Below, one piece after another: positions 16,829-24,324 of a stretch of DNA of 64,000 bases (its first letter is position 1; each line of letters starts with the position of its first letter). Where the stretch lies: positions 1-64,000 of the forward strand of contig CAZELI010000010.1 in NCBI GenBank assembly GCA_964512985.1, read 5' to 3'. Below the pieces are notes generated by a model. It was not told the DNA's origin, ran no database searches, and was given only the letters and a program-made list of their open reading frames with translations. Both the position numbers and the translations under genes were made by a program. The stretch comes from CAYPGT01 sp964512985. GTDB taxonomy: Bacteria > Cyanobacteriota > Vampirovibrionia > LMEP-6097.

Positions 16829-17199
16829 ATATGTTAGACTTACTATCTATCGTGTTTCGGTTCTTATTCTTTATCTTTGGCATTATTAGTGGCTTTATGC
16901 TGGCTTTAGTGGTAATACCACTTCCAGGCAAGACGTTTTTTAATCGTATGTCTAAGCTGCCAACTAGTGTGAAAGATTTAATTGATAATAGTATTGGTTT
17001 AGGCGCTTCCTTAGGTAGATTGGTCTTTACCTTATTTAAGGAACTTAATCACAAAGTTCATGAAATTACCACTAGAGCTAAATCCAAAATTACCCAAATT
17101 CAAGAGAAGCTAAACAAGGAAAGAAAAGAAACGAGAAGCGCGCCGAAGAAGGTGCAAAACACAATAAAAAATAATGAGTACGAAGTTAAGAAGAATTAG
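16825..17199 (+). CDS. Small membrane protein with a basic coiled tail, unknown
   Basis: 124 residues when started at the ATG overlapping the previous stop (ATGA); an in-frame TTG at 16816 is possible but less likely. One or two membrane helices fill residues 5-36 (FRFLFFIFGIISGFMLALVV). A Lys/Glu-rich, helix-forming tail (KSKITQIQEKLNKERKETR) follows. Translational coupling to the FMN oxidoreductase suggests a functional link or a shared membrane location. No family recognised. Confidence 0.7.
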   Translation: MNMLDLLSIVFRFLFFIFGIISGFMLALVVIPLPGKTFFNRMSKLPTSVKDLIDNSIGLGASLGRLVFTLFKELNHKVHEITTRAKSKITQIQEKLNKERKETRSAPKKVQNTIKNNEYEVKKN

Positions 17200-17213
17200 G
17201 TAGAATTTACAAT

Positions 17214-17501
17214 ATGGATATAAGTAGTATGAGCAGTATAGATATAGTTCTTGCAGTAAGTTTAGGCCTACTTGCAATAAGCGCAATAGTTTTTTTAAGT
17301 TTCTTTATCCCAGTTCTGGTGCAGCTTACCAAGGTATTAAAATCCCTCAAATCATTAATTGATATCGTTAACAGTTATGTAGAAGGAATTCATAACAAGC
17401 TACATAGCGCAAGCGATAGTGTAGGAAAGTTTATGAACTCTGTTTCAAACTTTGGATCATCTATTACTAATGGATTATTCAATATGTTTTCTAAAAAATA
17501 A
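17214..17501 (+). CDS. DUF948-like small membrane protein
   Basis: 95 residues. One N-terminal membrane helix (IVLAVSLGLLAISAIVFLSFF) is followed by an amphipathic helical part (LVQLTKVLKSLKSLIDIVNSYVEG), the general layout of DUF948 proteins that resemble methyl-accepting or stress-linked coiled coils. It lies 14 bp after the previous gene and upstream of a YtxH gene; DUF948 and YtxH genes are often neighbours in Firmicutes and cyanobacteria. Function unknown; an envelope-stress or cell-wall role is only inferred from company. Confidence 0.7.
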   Translation: MDISSMSSIDIVLAVSLGLLAISAIVFLSFFIPVLVQLTKVLKSLKSLIDIVNSYVEGIHNKLHSASDSVGKFMNSVSNFGSSITNGLFNMFSKK

Positions 17502-17562
17502 ATTAGGATCCATCAACTTTAGGTCTAGAGATTTACCTTGTCAGTGAGGTATAATTATTCTT

Positions 17563-17904
17563 ATGAATAACAATAAAGATAACGGTTTGGGTAAGTTTGT
17601 TTGTGGTTTAGGCCTAGGGGCTATAGCTGGTATAGCTGCTGGTTTGCTCTTAGCTGATAGACCTGGTAGCGAATTAAGAAGAGACATAGAAGCTAATTCT
17701 TCTGAGTTCCTCCTTGGACTAAAAGATAAACTTGATGAGCTTAAAGATCAAGCATCTGATACTATGCGCGAGTTCAAGGGCTTTGCTGATGAAAAGCTTA
17801 AAGTTACAGCGAAAAATATTCAGACGCAAGTAGATTCTTTGGGTAAACAACTTCAAGAACTAACTAATAAACAAGCTGTTGGTAGCTCTACTGAAAGAAA
17901 TTAA
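17563..17904 (+). CDS. YtxH-domain protein
   Basis: 113 residues with the YtxH pattern: a Gly/Ala-rich membrane segment (FVCGLGLGAIAGIAAGLLLA) immediately followed by DRPGSELRRDIEANSSEF, then an amphipathic coiled tail. The family is linked to general stress in Bacillus, with no defined biochemical role. TATAAT at 17550-17555 lies 7 nt before the ATG with no Shine-Dalgarno, so a separate leaderless mRNA starts here within the gene cluster. Confidence 0.85.
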   Translation: MNNNKDNGLGKFVCGLGLGAIAGIAAGLLLADRPGSELRRDIEANSSEFLLGLKDKLDELKDQASDTMREFKGFADEKLKVTAKNIQTQVDSLGKQLQELTNKQAVGSSTERN

Positions 17905-17910
17905 TTTCTG

Positions 17911-18870
17911 TTGAGTTTCTATCGCAAACATAAAGTGAAAATTATAATGCTAACCCCATTAATTTTGGGGTTAGCGTTTTTTTTGTATAGTGCGATTTCT
18001 GCTTTAATAGTTATTAAGGACACCAAGATTTTTGAAGGTGTTACTGATGCAAAGTTTGAGATCGGTGATTTTGAGATTCAACAAATCGACGAGAAGACTA
18101 ATAGTGTTAAATGGTCACTGAAAGCCTCCCAAACGCAATCTGATCCTGGGCAGACGCAAGCTAAAATCAATCGTCCTCACTTAGTGTTCTTTAATACACC
18201 TCTAGCAGGATCTAAAACTTCTAAACCAAGATTTACTATTACTTCAGACTTTGCTTCTCTTAATAAATCAGAACAAGAAGTAAATTTATTTGATCATGTA
18301 GTACTACTAACAAGTGATGGTAAGTATCAAATACGTTCAGGAAAACTGAAATTTAGAGAAGACTTACCAGTTATCGTAGTATCTGATAACTGGACCTTAA
18401 ATACTGATAGCGGCTATGTTATAGCTGGACAGAAAGGTTTAATTAATAAGGACTTTAAGTCTATAGTTAGTCAAAATCAAGCAAGCCTAAGTAAAGCATC
18501 TGGCGCTAATCCTATTAATATTACGGCTAATGAGATTACGCTAGAATCTCATGAAGCCCAGAAGGTTATAGCCGAAGGCAATGCTAAGCTGATCATTTCT
18601 GCGGCACAAACTCTAATGGCTAATCAAATCATTATCAATGAAAACGGCTTAGTGAAAGCTAATGGTGCAGTGCATGTACAAGCTGAGAATTTAAACTGTT
18701 ATTCTGATAACCTCGTTATCAAACCTAATCCTGATAAAAGTCCTCAAACCGCCCTCTTCACTGGACACCCGCATATTATTCAAGGAGCTAACACTATTTA
18801 CGCTGATACCATTACTTATGACTTTGCAACTAAGCAGGCTCAGATAGTAGGGAATGTGCATTCGGAGTAG
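17911..18870 (+). CDS. LptC-OstA type LPS transport protein
   Basis: 319 residues combining two parts of the LPS bridge. An N-terminal anchor (HKVKIIMLTPLILGLAFFLYSA) and an LptC-type domain (IQQIDEKTNSVKWSLKAS) come first, followed by an OstA/LptA beta-jellyroll from about residue 195 (INITANEITLESHEAQKVIAEGNAKL). LptC hands LPS from the LptBFG complex to the periplasmic LptA bridge. The start is a TTG at 17911, six bases after the ytxH stop; starting at the later ATG would remove the basic residues before the helix. A separate LptA-like gene follows at 19054. Confidence 0.8.
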   Translation: MSFYRKHKVKIIMLTPLILGLAFFLYSAISALIVIKDTKIFEGVTDAKFEIGDFEIQQIDEKTNSVKWSLKASQTQSDPGQTQAKINRPHLVFFNTPLAGSKTSKPRFTITSDFASLNKSEQEVNLFDHVVLLTSDGKYQIRSGKLKFREDLPVIVVSDNWTLNTDSGYVIAGQKGLINKDFKSIVSQNQASLSKASGANPINITANEITLESHEAQKVIAEGNAKLIISAAQTLMANQIIINENGLVKANGAVHVQAENLNCYSDNLVIKPNPDKSPQTALFTGHPHIIQGANTIYADTITYDFATKQAQIVGNVHSE

Positions 18871-18882
18871 GATTACTGTCAT

Positions 18883-18992
18883 GTCATCCTGAGGGAGGGC
18901 GTAGCCCGACCGTCAGGATCCACTTTCATTAATAAACTATTCTTAGTAGTGGATCCTGACGTCGCAACCTACGGTTGCTCCTCAGGATGACG
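18883..18992 (-). repeat. Nested palindromic repeat, copy B
   Basis: Inverse orientation relative to copy A (the GGGAGGGCGTAGCCC side hairpin comes first). Inner arms are CAGGATCCACT and AGTGGATCCTG, fully matched. It lies between the lptC-like and lptA-like genes. Confidence 0.9.
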
Positions 18993-19053
18993 ACAAGGTA
19001 GTCCCTCTGCGCTTACAGATACTACATTCTTTGCCTGATATATAATGTATTAA

Positions 19054-20070
19054 GTGAAAAAAGTACTACTACTAATTTCCTTATTCATATTACTACCAAG
19101 CATAGCTGCTAAACCTAGCCGCCTAGACAAGGTGAAAATTATTTCTGCAGAACAGTTAAATTACAAGGATGGTAATTCTGTTTTAATTGGTAATGTAAAA
19201 ATTCAGCTAGGGGAGTTTATGATAGACGCTCCTCAAGTGTTTATTGATTCGGACAAGGAAGGTAAAGCTCAGAAAGCCAGATTCGAAAACGGAGTAGTTC
19301 TAGATTCTGAGAAATTAAGTATACAAACACCAAGAATGGAATTAGATGTAGAGAGTTCTATAGTGGAATGTTTCTCTGATGAGACGACGTTAGTACAAAC
19401 TGATATCTACGGAAAAAACCAAGCCACTATTTTTGCACACTACCAAGAGATCGACTTAAATAAAGGTTTTGCACGAGCAAGTAGTACACAAGAATCTGAG
19501 CAGATTAAGTTTATTTCCAAAGATGTGAATATTAGAGCGAATGTTATGGAGCTTGAATTTAAGAATGATAAGGATATCCAATACGTTAATTTTCTTACTA
19601 ATGTTGTTACTCTTACTGATAATCAAAGAATTGAATCCCAAGAATTACTTTATTTCCCTCAGTTAGATATGATGAAAGCCTACGACACTGTCAAAGTTCT
19701 CTATCTAAAAAAAGACGCACCTAATTATTTATTCTCAGATGCTTTAATTTATGAGAAGCCTAAACATGTTATATCTGTCTTCTCAAGAGGGATTGACCGT
19801 TATGCAGAAATCCATAGCGATGACATTTATGGCAAAGCGAGACAGATACTAGTGAACCTTGCTGAAGACAATTCTATAGAGAACGCTATTCTCACTGGCA
19901 ATGCTTACGCCCAACACAAGGATAAATCAATAATGGCCTATGAGATACTTTTCGATGCCAAGAAAAAACAATTAGAAACTATAGTTGGCAGACCACATAC
20001 TCTATTACTTAAAACCGAGAAAGAAGATCTTAAGGCTAATTCTAAGAAAAAGAAAAAAACTAAAAGGTAA
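19054..20070 (+). CDS. LptA/OstA-like periplasmic protein
   Basis: 338 residues starting with a signal peptide (MKKVLLLISLFILLPSIAA). OstA-type strands follow (KVKIISAEQLNYKDGNSVLIGNVKI and the repeat around residues 275-330 with NAILTGNAYAQHKD and LETIVGRPHTLLL), so it probably forms part of the periplasmic LPS bridge. It is about twice the length of a single LptA unit and ends in a Lys-rich tail. The start codon is GTG; TATAAT at 19041-19046 lies 7 nt upstream, so it is leaderless. Its stop codon lies inside a GTAAC-type repeat (20067-20099), which a terminator follows. Confidence 0.78.
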   Translation: MKKVLLLISLFILLPSIAAKPSRLDKVKIISAEQLNYKDGNSVLIGNVKIQLGEFMIDAPQVFIDSDKEGKAQKARFENGVVLDSEKLSIQTPRMELDVESSIVECFSDETTLVQTDIYGKNQATIFAHYQEIDLNKGFARASSTQESEQIKFISKDVNIRANVMELEFKNDKDIQYVNFLTNVVTLTDNQRIESQELLYFPQLDMMKAYDTVKVLYLKKDAPNYLFSDALIYEKPKHVISVFSRGIDRYAEIHSDDIYGKARQILVNLAEDNSIENAILTGNAYAQHKDKSIMAYEILFDAKKKQLETIVGRPHTLLLKTEKEDLKANSKKKKKTKR

Positions 20071-20099
20071 CGTTTCTGGACTTCACACGCTCCTGTTAC
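20067..20099 (+). repeat. GTAAC...GTTAC element, copy 1
   Basis: A 33-bp sequence with GTAACGTTTC at one end and CACGCTCCTGTTAC at the other; the five terminal bases are inverted. It includes the stop codon of the LptA-like gene and precedes a terminator by 16 bp. Two 31-bp relatives lie at 40783-40813 and 41904-41934. Confidence 0.7.
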
Positions 20100-20115
20100 T
20101 CTTTCAACATAAAAC

Positions 20116-20143
20116 AAAAGAGGCTCCTTTCGGAGCCTCTTTT
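20116..20143. terminator. Bidirectional intrinsic terminator
   Basis: AAAAGAGGCTCC-TTTC-GGAGCCTCTTTT, a perfect 12-bp stem with A- and T-runs on either side. It serves the LptA-like gene on the plus strand and the small gene 20156-20383 on the minus strand. Confidence 0.9.
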
Positions 20144-20155
20144 ATAGATTTGTTC

Positions 20156-20383
20156 TTAGCTAGCAACGGCACAAAGCTTTGCAGCTTGTGATCGTCTCTC
20201 TTCAGCGAGAAAGCTAGTATTCTTTGGTGGCATATAGAGAAAATTACTCCATAATTTACCAAGGAAACTAGACTCCTTAGCCATAGAACGCTCTGTTGTT
20301 GATCTGGTGCGAGCTTCGTTCGAAGCCAGCATCGCTGTCCCAACATCCTTGTTAGAGACCCCAGAAAGGGATCTTACGTTCAT
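20156..20383 (-). CDS. Small 75-residue protein, unknown
   Basis: A short hydrophilic protein (Ser/Arg/Glu-rich; ends EERRSQAAKLCAVAS) matching no family I know. It is supported by its signals rather than by homology: TTGCTT-18 bp-TACAAT promoter elements on the minus strand, with the -10 (20391-20396) 7 nt before the ATG. The intrinsic terminator 20116-20143 begins 13 bp after the stop. Two overlapping frames on the same strand lack this layout. Confidence 0.55.
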   Translation of the reverse strand: MNVRSLSGVSNKDVGTAMLASNEARTRSTTERSMAKESSFLGKLWSNFLYMPPKNTSFLAEERRSQAAKLCAVAS

Positions 20384-20492
20384 GTCTAAGATTGTAACTG
20401 ATTATTGGAATAAAAAGCAAGCGGCAAATATTGAGGTATAAAGCCCTTTATTTTCAATATTATTTTAAATCAATCGGTAGTATGATGGCAAT

Positions 20493-20687
20493 ATGAAAAT
20501 TTGGCAATTCCAAGAGGCTAAAACAAAGTTCAATCATCTTATTCGTAATGTACTGACTAAGGGCCGAAAGTTCTTCCTAAAAAAGACCAAGAATACCTTC
20601 AATGAATTTATGAACAAATCTCCACTGATGGGGCTTGATTTAGATTTCTCGAGAAATAAATCACCCTGTAGAGAAATAGAATTGTGA
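20493..20687 (+). pseudogene. Phd/YefM-type antitoxin, internally deleted and without toxin
   Basis: 64 residues. The start (MKIWQFQEAKTKFNHLIRN) and the end (FMNKSPLMGLDLDFSRNKSP, then REIEL) match the two ends of Phd/YefM antitoxins of the form MKTWQLQEAKxxFSEL...SPLxGLDLDLxRDxSxxREVEL. About 20 residues of the DNA-binding core (the T-x-x-G-x-P-V-A-V-V-x-S region) are missing between GRKFFLKK and TKNTFNEF. No VapC/RelE toxin follows; the next gene is SIMPL. A TATGAT -10 lies 6 nt before the ATG. I read it as an in-frame-deleted relic that may still be expressed. Confidence 0.7.
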
Positions 20688-20719
20688 ACTTGTAATTTTA
20701 AAATTGCTAAAATAGCATT

Positions 20720-21478
20720 ATGCATAAATTTATAGCCGCTCTTAGTTTAATTATATTGTTTACGACGGGAGTTTCAGCCCATGATCATAGTCCCCCTCCT
20801 CGTCAAATTACGGTTACAGGTAAATCCACCCTACAAGTGCCTCCTGATAAGGCGACTGTGAGGTTTGCGATTATTACCAAGGACAAGAAAGCCGAGAAAG
20901 CAAGAGAAACCAATGAGTTAATTTCTAAAGAAGTCTTAAACTCGGTTAGAGAGCTTGGTGTCACTGAACAAAATATGCAACTTCAATCTCTTAACATTAA
21001 TGAAGAACAAAAATATAACGCTAAAACTCAAACTTATGAACCAGATGGCTATAAAGCATCACGTAGCTTCATCGTAGAATTACGTGATTTAGATAAATTA
21101 TCGGGTGTTATTGCTGCGGTTATTAGCCATGGTTCTAATGATCTTAGTGGCGTAGAATACGGACTAAAAGACCCTGCAGCATTACGTATGAAGGCATTGA
21201 AAGAGGCCACTGCCCATGCCGCCGAGAAAGCTGACCTCATGTTAGAGCCACTTGGTGAGAAGCGTGGAACAGTTCTAAGTATTGAGGAAGTATCGGATCG
21301 TTATATTGGCTATCCAGAAACAAGCTTCAAACAAGCTAGAGTTATGTCAATGGCAGCTGATGCAGCTCCACCAATCGCAGAAGAAGACTCCTTCGCGCAA
21401 GGACATATAGAAGTAGAGGCTTCTGTTAAGGCGGTATTTACGATAGGTAATGATAAAGCTGCGAAGTTAACGGAATAA
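20720..21478 (+). CDS. Periplasmic SIMPL-domain (DUF541) protein
   Basis: 252 residues with a signal peptide (MHKFIAALSLIILFTTGVSA) and the SIMPL start ITVTGKSTLQVPPDKATVRF. The middle (LKDPAALRMKALKEATAHAAEKADLML) and the C-terminal strand (HIEVEASVKAVFTI) also match. Family members include oxidative-stress protein YggE and the BP26 surface antigen; biochemical function is unclear. TAAAAT at 20708-20713 lies 6 nt before the ATG and no Shine-Dalgarno is present. Transcribed alone, with repeat copy C behind it. Confidence 0.88.
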   Translation: MHKFIAALSLIILFTTGVSAHDHSPPPRQITVTGKSTLQVPPDKATVRFAIITKDKKAEKARETNELISKEVLNSVRELGVTEQNMQLQSLNINEEQKYNAKTQTYEPDGYKASRSFIVELRDLDKLSGVIAAVISHGSNDLSGVEYGLKDPAALRMKALKEATAHAAEKADLMLEPLGEKRGTVLSIEEVSDRYIGYPETSFKQARVMSMAADAAPPIAEEDSFAQGHIEVEASVKAVFTIGNDKAAKLTE

Positions 21479-21502
21479 AATTTCAAAACAAGTGGCTAAT
21501 TT

Positions 21503-21612
21503 CGTCATCCTGAGGAGCCTACGAAGTAGGCGACGTAAGGATCCACTACTTCGAATAGTCTATCAATGAGAGTGGATCCTGACGGTCGGGCTACGCCCTC
21601 CCTCAGGATGAC
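21503..21612 (+). repeat. Nested palindromic repeat, copy C
   Basis: Same outer arms as copy A, but the left side hairpin is GCCTAC-gaa-GTAGGC instead of GCAACC-gta-GGTTGC: different bases, same pairing. The inner arms have one unpaired change (TAAGGATCC against GGATCCTGA). It lies between the convergent SIMPL and nagB-like genes. Confidence 0.88.
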
Positions 21613-21624
21613 AACACATTATCC

Positions 21625-22329
21625 CTAACCTTTACTCACCACCTGGTGATCCGTATATATTTTTAGTTTGTCAGGGTGATGTTGAATTAAATAACCTAAG
21701 CCTGTATCAGGGTCACTGAATGCAGCTTGCAAGGGATCTGCTTTAGAACCACCTTTAGCTACTACAATAATAGACTCTAAATTATTATAAGCAAAAATAT
21801 CCGTTCCAATAGTTACTGCCCTCGAACAGTTATGATCAGTGGCTGCCATAGAACTTAACTCTACTTCTGCAGTCACAGTATTAATATAGTCCTCTCCTAT
21901 AAAGGCTATATGCGCAGTATTAGGGTCTGTGCCTAAACCAGCAAAAATCAATCTAGGTCCACCAGATTGTTTTACGAAACGATTAAAACTCTCAATATCA
22001 TCGATATCTATTGCATAGAATCTATCGTCCATCTGATTAATCAAATCTGGAAGATTCTCTCGTAATCTTGAAGAGAAGCTCGTACGTTTAGCATCAATCA
22101 ACTCGTCTAGGTGAGAGAGTTTTAACTCAGGATGAGGCTTACGTTCCTGAAAATAATTATTTACAGTTGGATAAATACCGGGATTATATAGATCAGCAGC
22201 TTCAAAGGTATTACCCACTGGAAGTAAAATTAATCCCGGTTTCTGAAATTCAGTAATCATTAGATCAGCAATGAATGCGTCTAATTCCTTGGTCGAATCA
22301 AAGCTCTTAACTAATAGACTGGTTTCCAA
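21625..22329 (-). CDS. NagB/6-phosphogluconolactonase family sugar-phosphate protein
   Basis: 234 residues. IADLMITEFQKPGLILLPVGNTFEAADLY matches the start of the NagB/Pgl fold (phosphate-binding PVGNT in place of PTGxT). AGLGTDPNTAHIAFIGED (about residues 131-148) matches the GxGxDGHIAFNEP active-site segment, but D-G is replaced by P-N-T-A, so the catalysis may differ. The end, SIIVVAKGGSKADPLQAAFS, is typical. The gene overlaps the 3' end of bioD by 19 bp, so it is the third gene of gltP-bioD-nagB-like. The substrate (glucosamine-6-phosphate or another sugar phosphate) is undecided. Confidence 0.75.
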   Translation of the reverse strand: METSLLVKSFDSTKELDAFIADLMITEFQKPGLILLPVGNTFEAADLYNPGIYPTVNNYFQERKPHPELKLSHLDELIDAKRTSFSSRLRENLPDLINQMDDRFYAIDIDDIESFNRFVKQSGGPRLIFAGLGTDPNTAHIAFIGEDYINTVTAEVELSSMAATDHNCSRAVTIGTDIFAYNNLESIIVVAKGGSKADPLQAAFSDPDTGLGYLIQHHPDKLKIYTDHQVVSKG

Positions 22330-22907
22330 ATCTTTACACCACCTATCTTTATAATAGTATCAATTGCGTTTTTTGTTCTCTCAAGATTCGCATCTAGATC
22401 GAGTTCTGAGACTATGATTCCTAGAATATTAAGTCCTTTAGCTTTAGCATGCTCAATACTAAGTAAGGAATGATTAATGGTGCCAAGATTAGGACTAACT
22501 ACCAATACTAATGGCAAATCTAATACTCGAATAATATCAGAAATCAAATCACCTTGATTATTTAATGGCACAGCTAAACCTCCTGCACCTTCTACAACTA
22601 TACATCGATGCTTAGCTTGAATCTGCTTATAATCACTTCGTATCTTTTGTAAATCAATTTCTACTTGTTCTTTTTCAGCAGCGTATTGTGGTGAAGCTGG
22701 ATAATGCAGATCATAAGAACAGTAGGTCGCAATGCCATTAATATCCTGAGCAATAACCTTATAATCCTTATCCTCACCGCATTGTATGGGCTTGTAATAA
22801 GCTATATCCTCAAGTTTATGCCCTGAAGCTAGTAAATCTTTTAAGATTTTTACACTGTAGAAGGTCTTACCGATACCGGTATTCGTAGCCGAAACAAAAA
22901 CTTCCAT
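22311..22907 (-). CDS. bioD: Dethiobiotin synthase
   Basis: ATP-dependent closure of the ureido ring in biotin synthesis. 198 residues with P-loop ATNTGIGKT (residues 7-15), K in YYKPIQCG and EGAGGLAVPL, all family landmarks. No other bio genes are adjacent. It starts 3 nt after the stop of the dicarboxylate symporter gene and overlaps the nagB-like gene, so it is the middle gene of an operon with no obvious shared pathway. Slightly shorter than E. coli BioD (225). Confidence 0.9.
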   Translation of the reverse strand: MEVFVSATNTGIGKTFYSVKILKDLLASGHKLEDIAYYKPIQCGEDKDYKVIAQDINGIATYCSYDLHYPASPQYAAEKEQVEIDLQKIRSDYKQIQAKHRCIVVEGAGGLAVPLNNQGDLISDIIRVLDLPLVLVVSPNLGTINHSLLSIEHAKAKGLNILGIIVSELDLDANLERTKNAIDTIIKIGGVKIWKPVY

Positions 22908-22910
22908 GTT

Positions 22911-24275
22911 CTATTTAATGCCTACTAAAACTTTCTTATGCTCTTCATCAATCATATCTACTATAGGATGGAAGTCTATAGTATTATGGTCTTCAAGTTT
23001 AAAATATTTATCCATAATCAAACAAGATATAGCATCAAAGCTCACATTCACCATAGTCCTAGTCATATCAAGAATTCTATCGATACTTAGTATTACACCA
23101 ATAGCCTCTAGTGGCAATCCTACTGCTTGAAATACTACAGCTATAGTCACGAGGCTACCATGAGGAATACCAGGAGTACCGAAGGTCGCTACTAATACCA
23201 TACCTACTACAAAGATCTGTTGACTTAATGAAAGTGGCTCAGGGAGCCAAGCTTGCGCCACAAACAAAGTAACCACCGATTCATAAATCGCAGCACCGTT
23301 CATACTCATAGTCGCTCCTATCGGTATCACAAAGGATGCTACTCGATTAGGAACTTTAAACTCTTTCTCCATTGTTTCTAGAGTTACAGGAAGTGTCGCC
23401 GCAGAGCTAGAGGTAGAGAATGCTGTAAGCATAGTCTCACGCATTCCCATAAAGAATTGTATCGGAGTGAATTTCGTAAAGAAATGTACCAAAATAGGAG
23501 CAACAATAAACAGCATAGAGAAGAGAGCAGCAAATGCCGTCAGCATAAACATGCCATATTTAGAAATAGAAGTTAGTCCACCTATAGCAACTGTCTTAGT
23601 TATTAAAGCAAAAACTCCAAACGGTGCAAACGCCATAATCCAATGAGTCATGGCAAGAATCGCATCTAGAGCGACTTTGAAGAGAGCTAATAATTTATCA
23701 CCGTTCTTTACAGAGACTAAAGCTGTAGCAAACAAAACTGCAAAAATTATAATCTGCGTTAAAGAACCACTAGAAAGCGATTCAAAAACATTCGAAGGTA
23801 TCATACTACCGATAATCTCTCCGACGCCATGGGATTTATCAGTAATAAATTTCACAGACTCAGCATGCTCGCCAGAATCAATAATCTTATGCAAGTCTAT
23901 ATACTGCCCAGGTTGAATTAAATTCACCCAGAATAGTCCTAGCACAGCAGCAAAGAGCATCTGTACCTTAAATACGATGACCGTCATTAAACCAAACTTA
24001 CCAATACTCTTCAGCGGTAAGTGTCCAACCCCTACTACTATCGAACAGAGTATGACGGGAATCACGATCATCTTAAGTAACTTAAGGAAGATCTCTCCCA
24101 TCCAAGTAATGTGTCCTAACTTCAGAAAGCCAATACTCGGGTTAGCCAAACTACCATCAGGATTATTAAGGGAAAAGAAATAACCTAACCCTATTCCCAG
24201 AATCAGGCCGATTAGTATACGCCAATGTAAAGCTAATTTCATAGATTTGGAAGCCAAGGTCAATAATTCTAACAT
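22911..24275 (-). CDS. Sodium/proton-dicarboxylate symporter (DAACS/SDF family)
   Basis: 454 residues and about eight membrane helices plus two hairpins. The Ser-rich hairpin AFSTSSSAATLPVTLE and the motif MSMNGAAIYESVVTLF (equivalent to NMDGTALY) place it with GltP/DctA-type carriers of glutamate, aspartate or C4-dicarboxylates. SGSLTQIIIFAVLFATAL and IVAPILVHFF are typical helices. First gene of a three-gene run with bioD and the nagB-like gene. No clear Shine-Dalgarno. The substrate cannot be fixed from the sequence. Confidence 0.9.
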   Translation of the reverse strand: MLELLTLASKSMKLALHWRILIGLILGIGLGYFFSLNNPDGSLANPSIGFLKLGHITWMGEIFLKLLKMIVIPVILCSIVVGVGHLPLKSIGKFGLMTVIVFKVQMLFAAVLGLFWVNLIQPGQYIDLHKIIDSGEHAESVKFITDKSHGVGEIIGSMIPSNVFESLSSGSLTQIIIFAVLFATALVSVKNGDKLLALFKVALDAILAMTHWIMAFAPFGVFALITKTVAIGGLTSISKYGMFMLTAFAALFSMLFIVAPILVHFFTKFTPIQFFMGMRETMLTAFSTSSSAATLPVTLETMEKEFKVPNRVASFVIPIGATMSMNGAAIYESVVTLFVAQAWLPEPLSLSQQIFVVGMVLVATFGTPGIPHGSLVTIAVVFQAVGLPLEAIGVILSIDRILDMTRTMVNVSFDAISCLIMDKYFKLEDHNTIDFHPIVDMIDEEHKKVLVGIK

Positions 24276-24324
24276 AAATAGAAATTTGTGATACTAGTTT
24301 CTTATTATTAGCATGAAATAGTAC

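Noticed and set aside
20104..20346. 80-codon minus-strand frame overlapping the 75-residue gene
   Set aside because: It reads through the intrinsic terminator (KEAPKGASF is the hairpin); the other frame has a better promoter-to-terminator layout.
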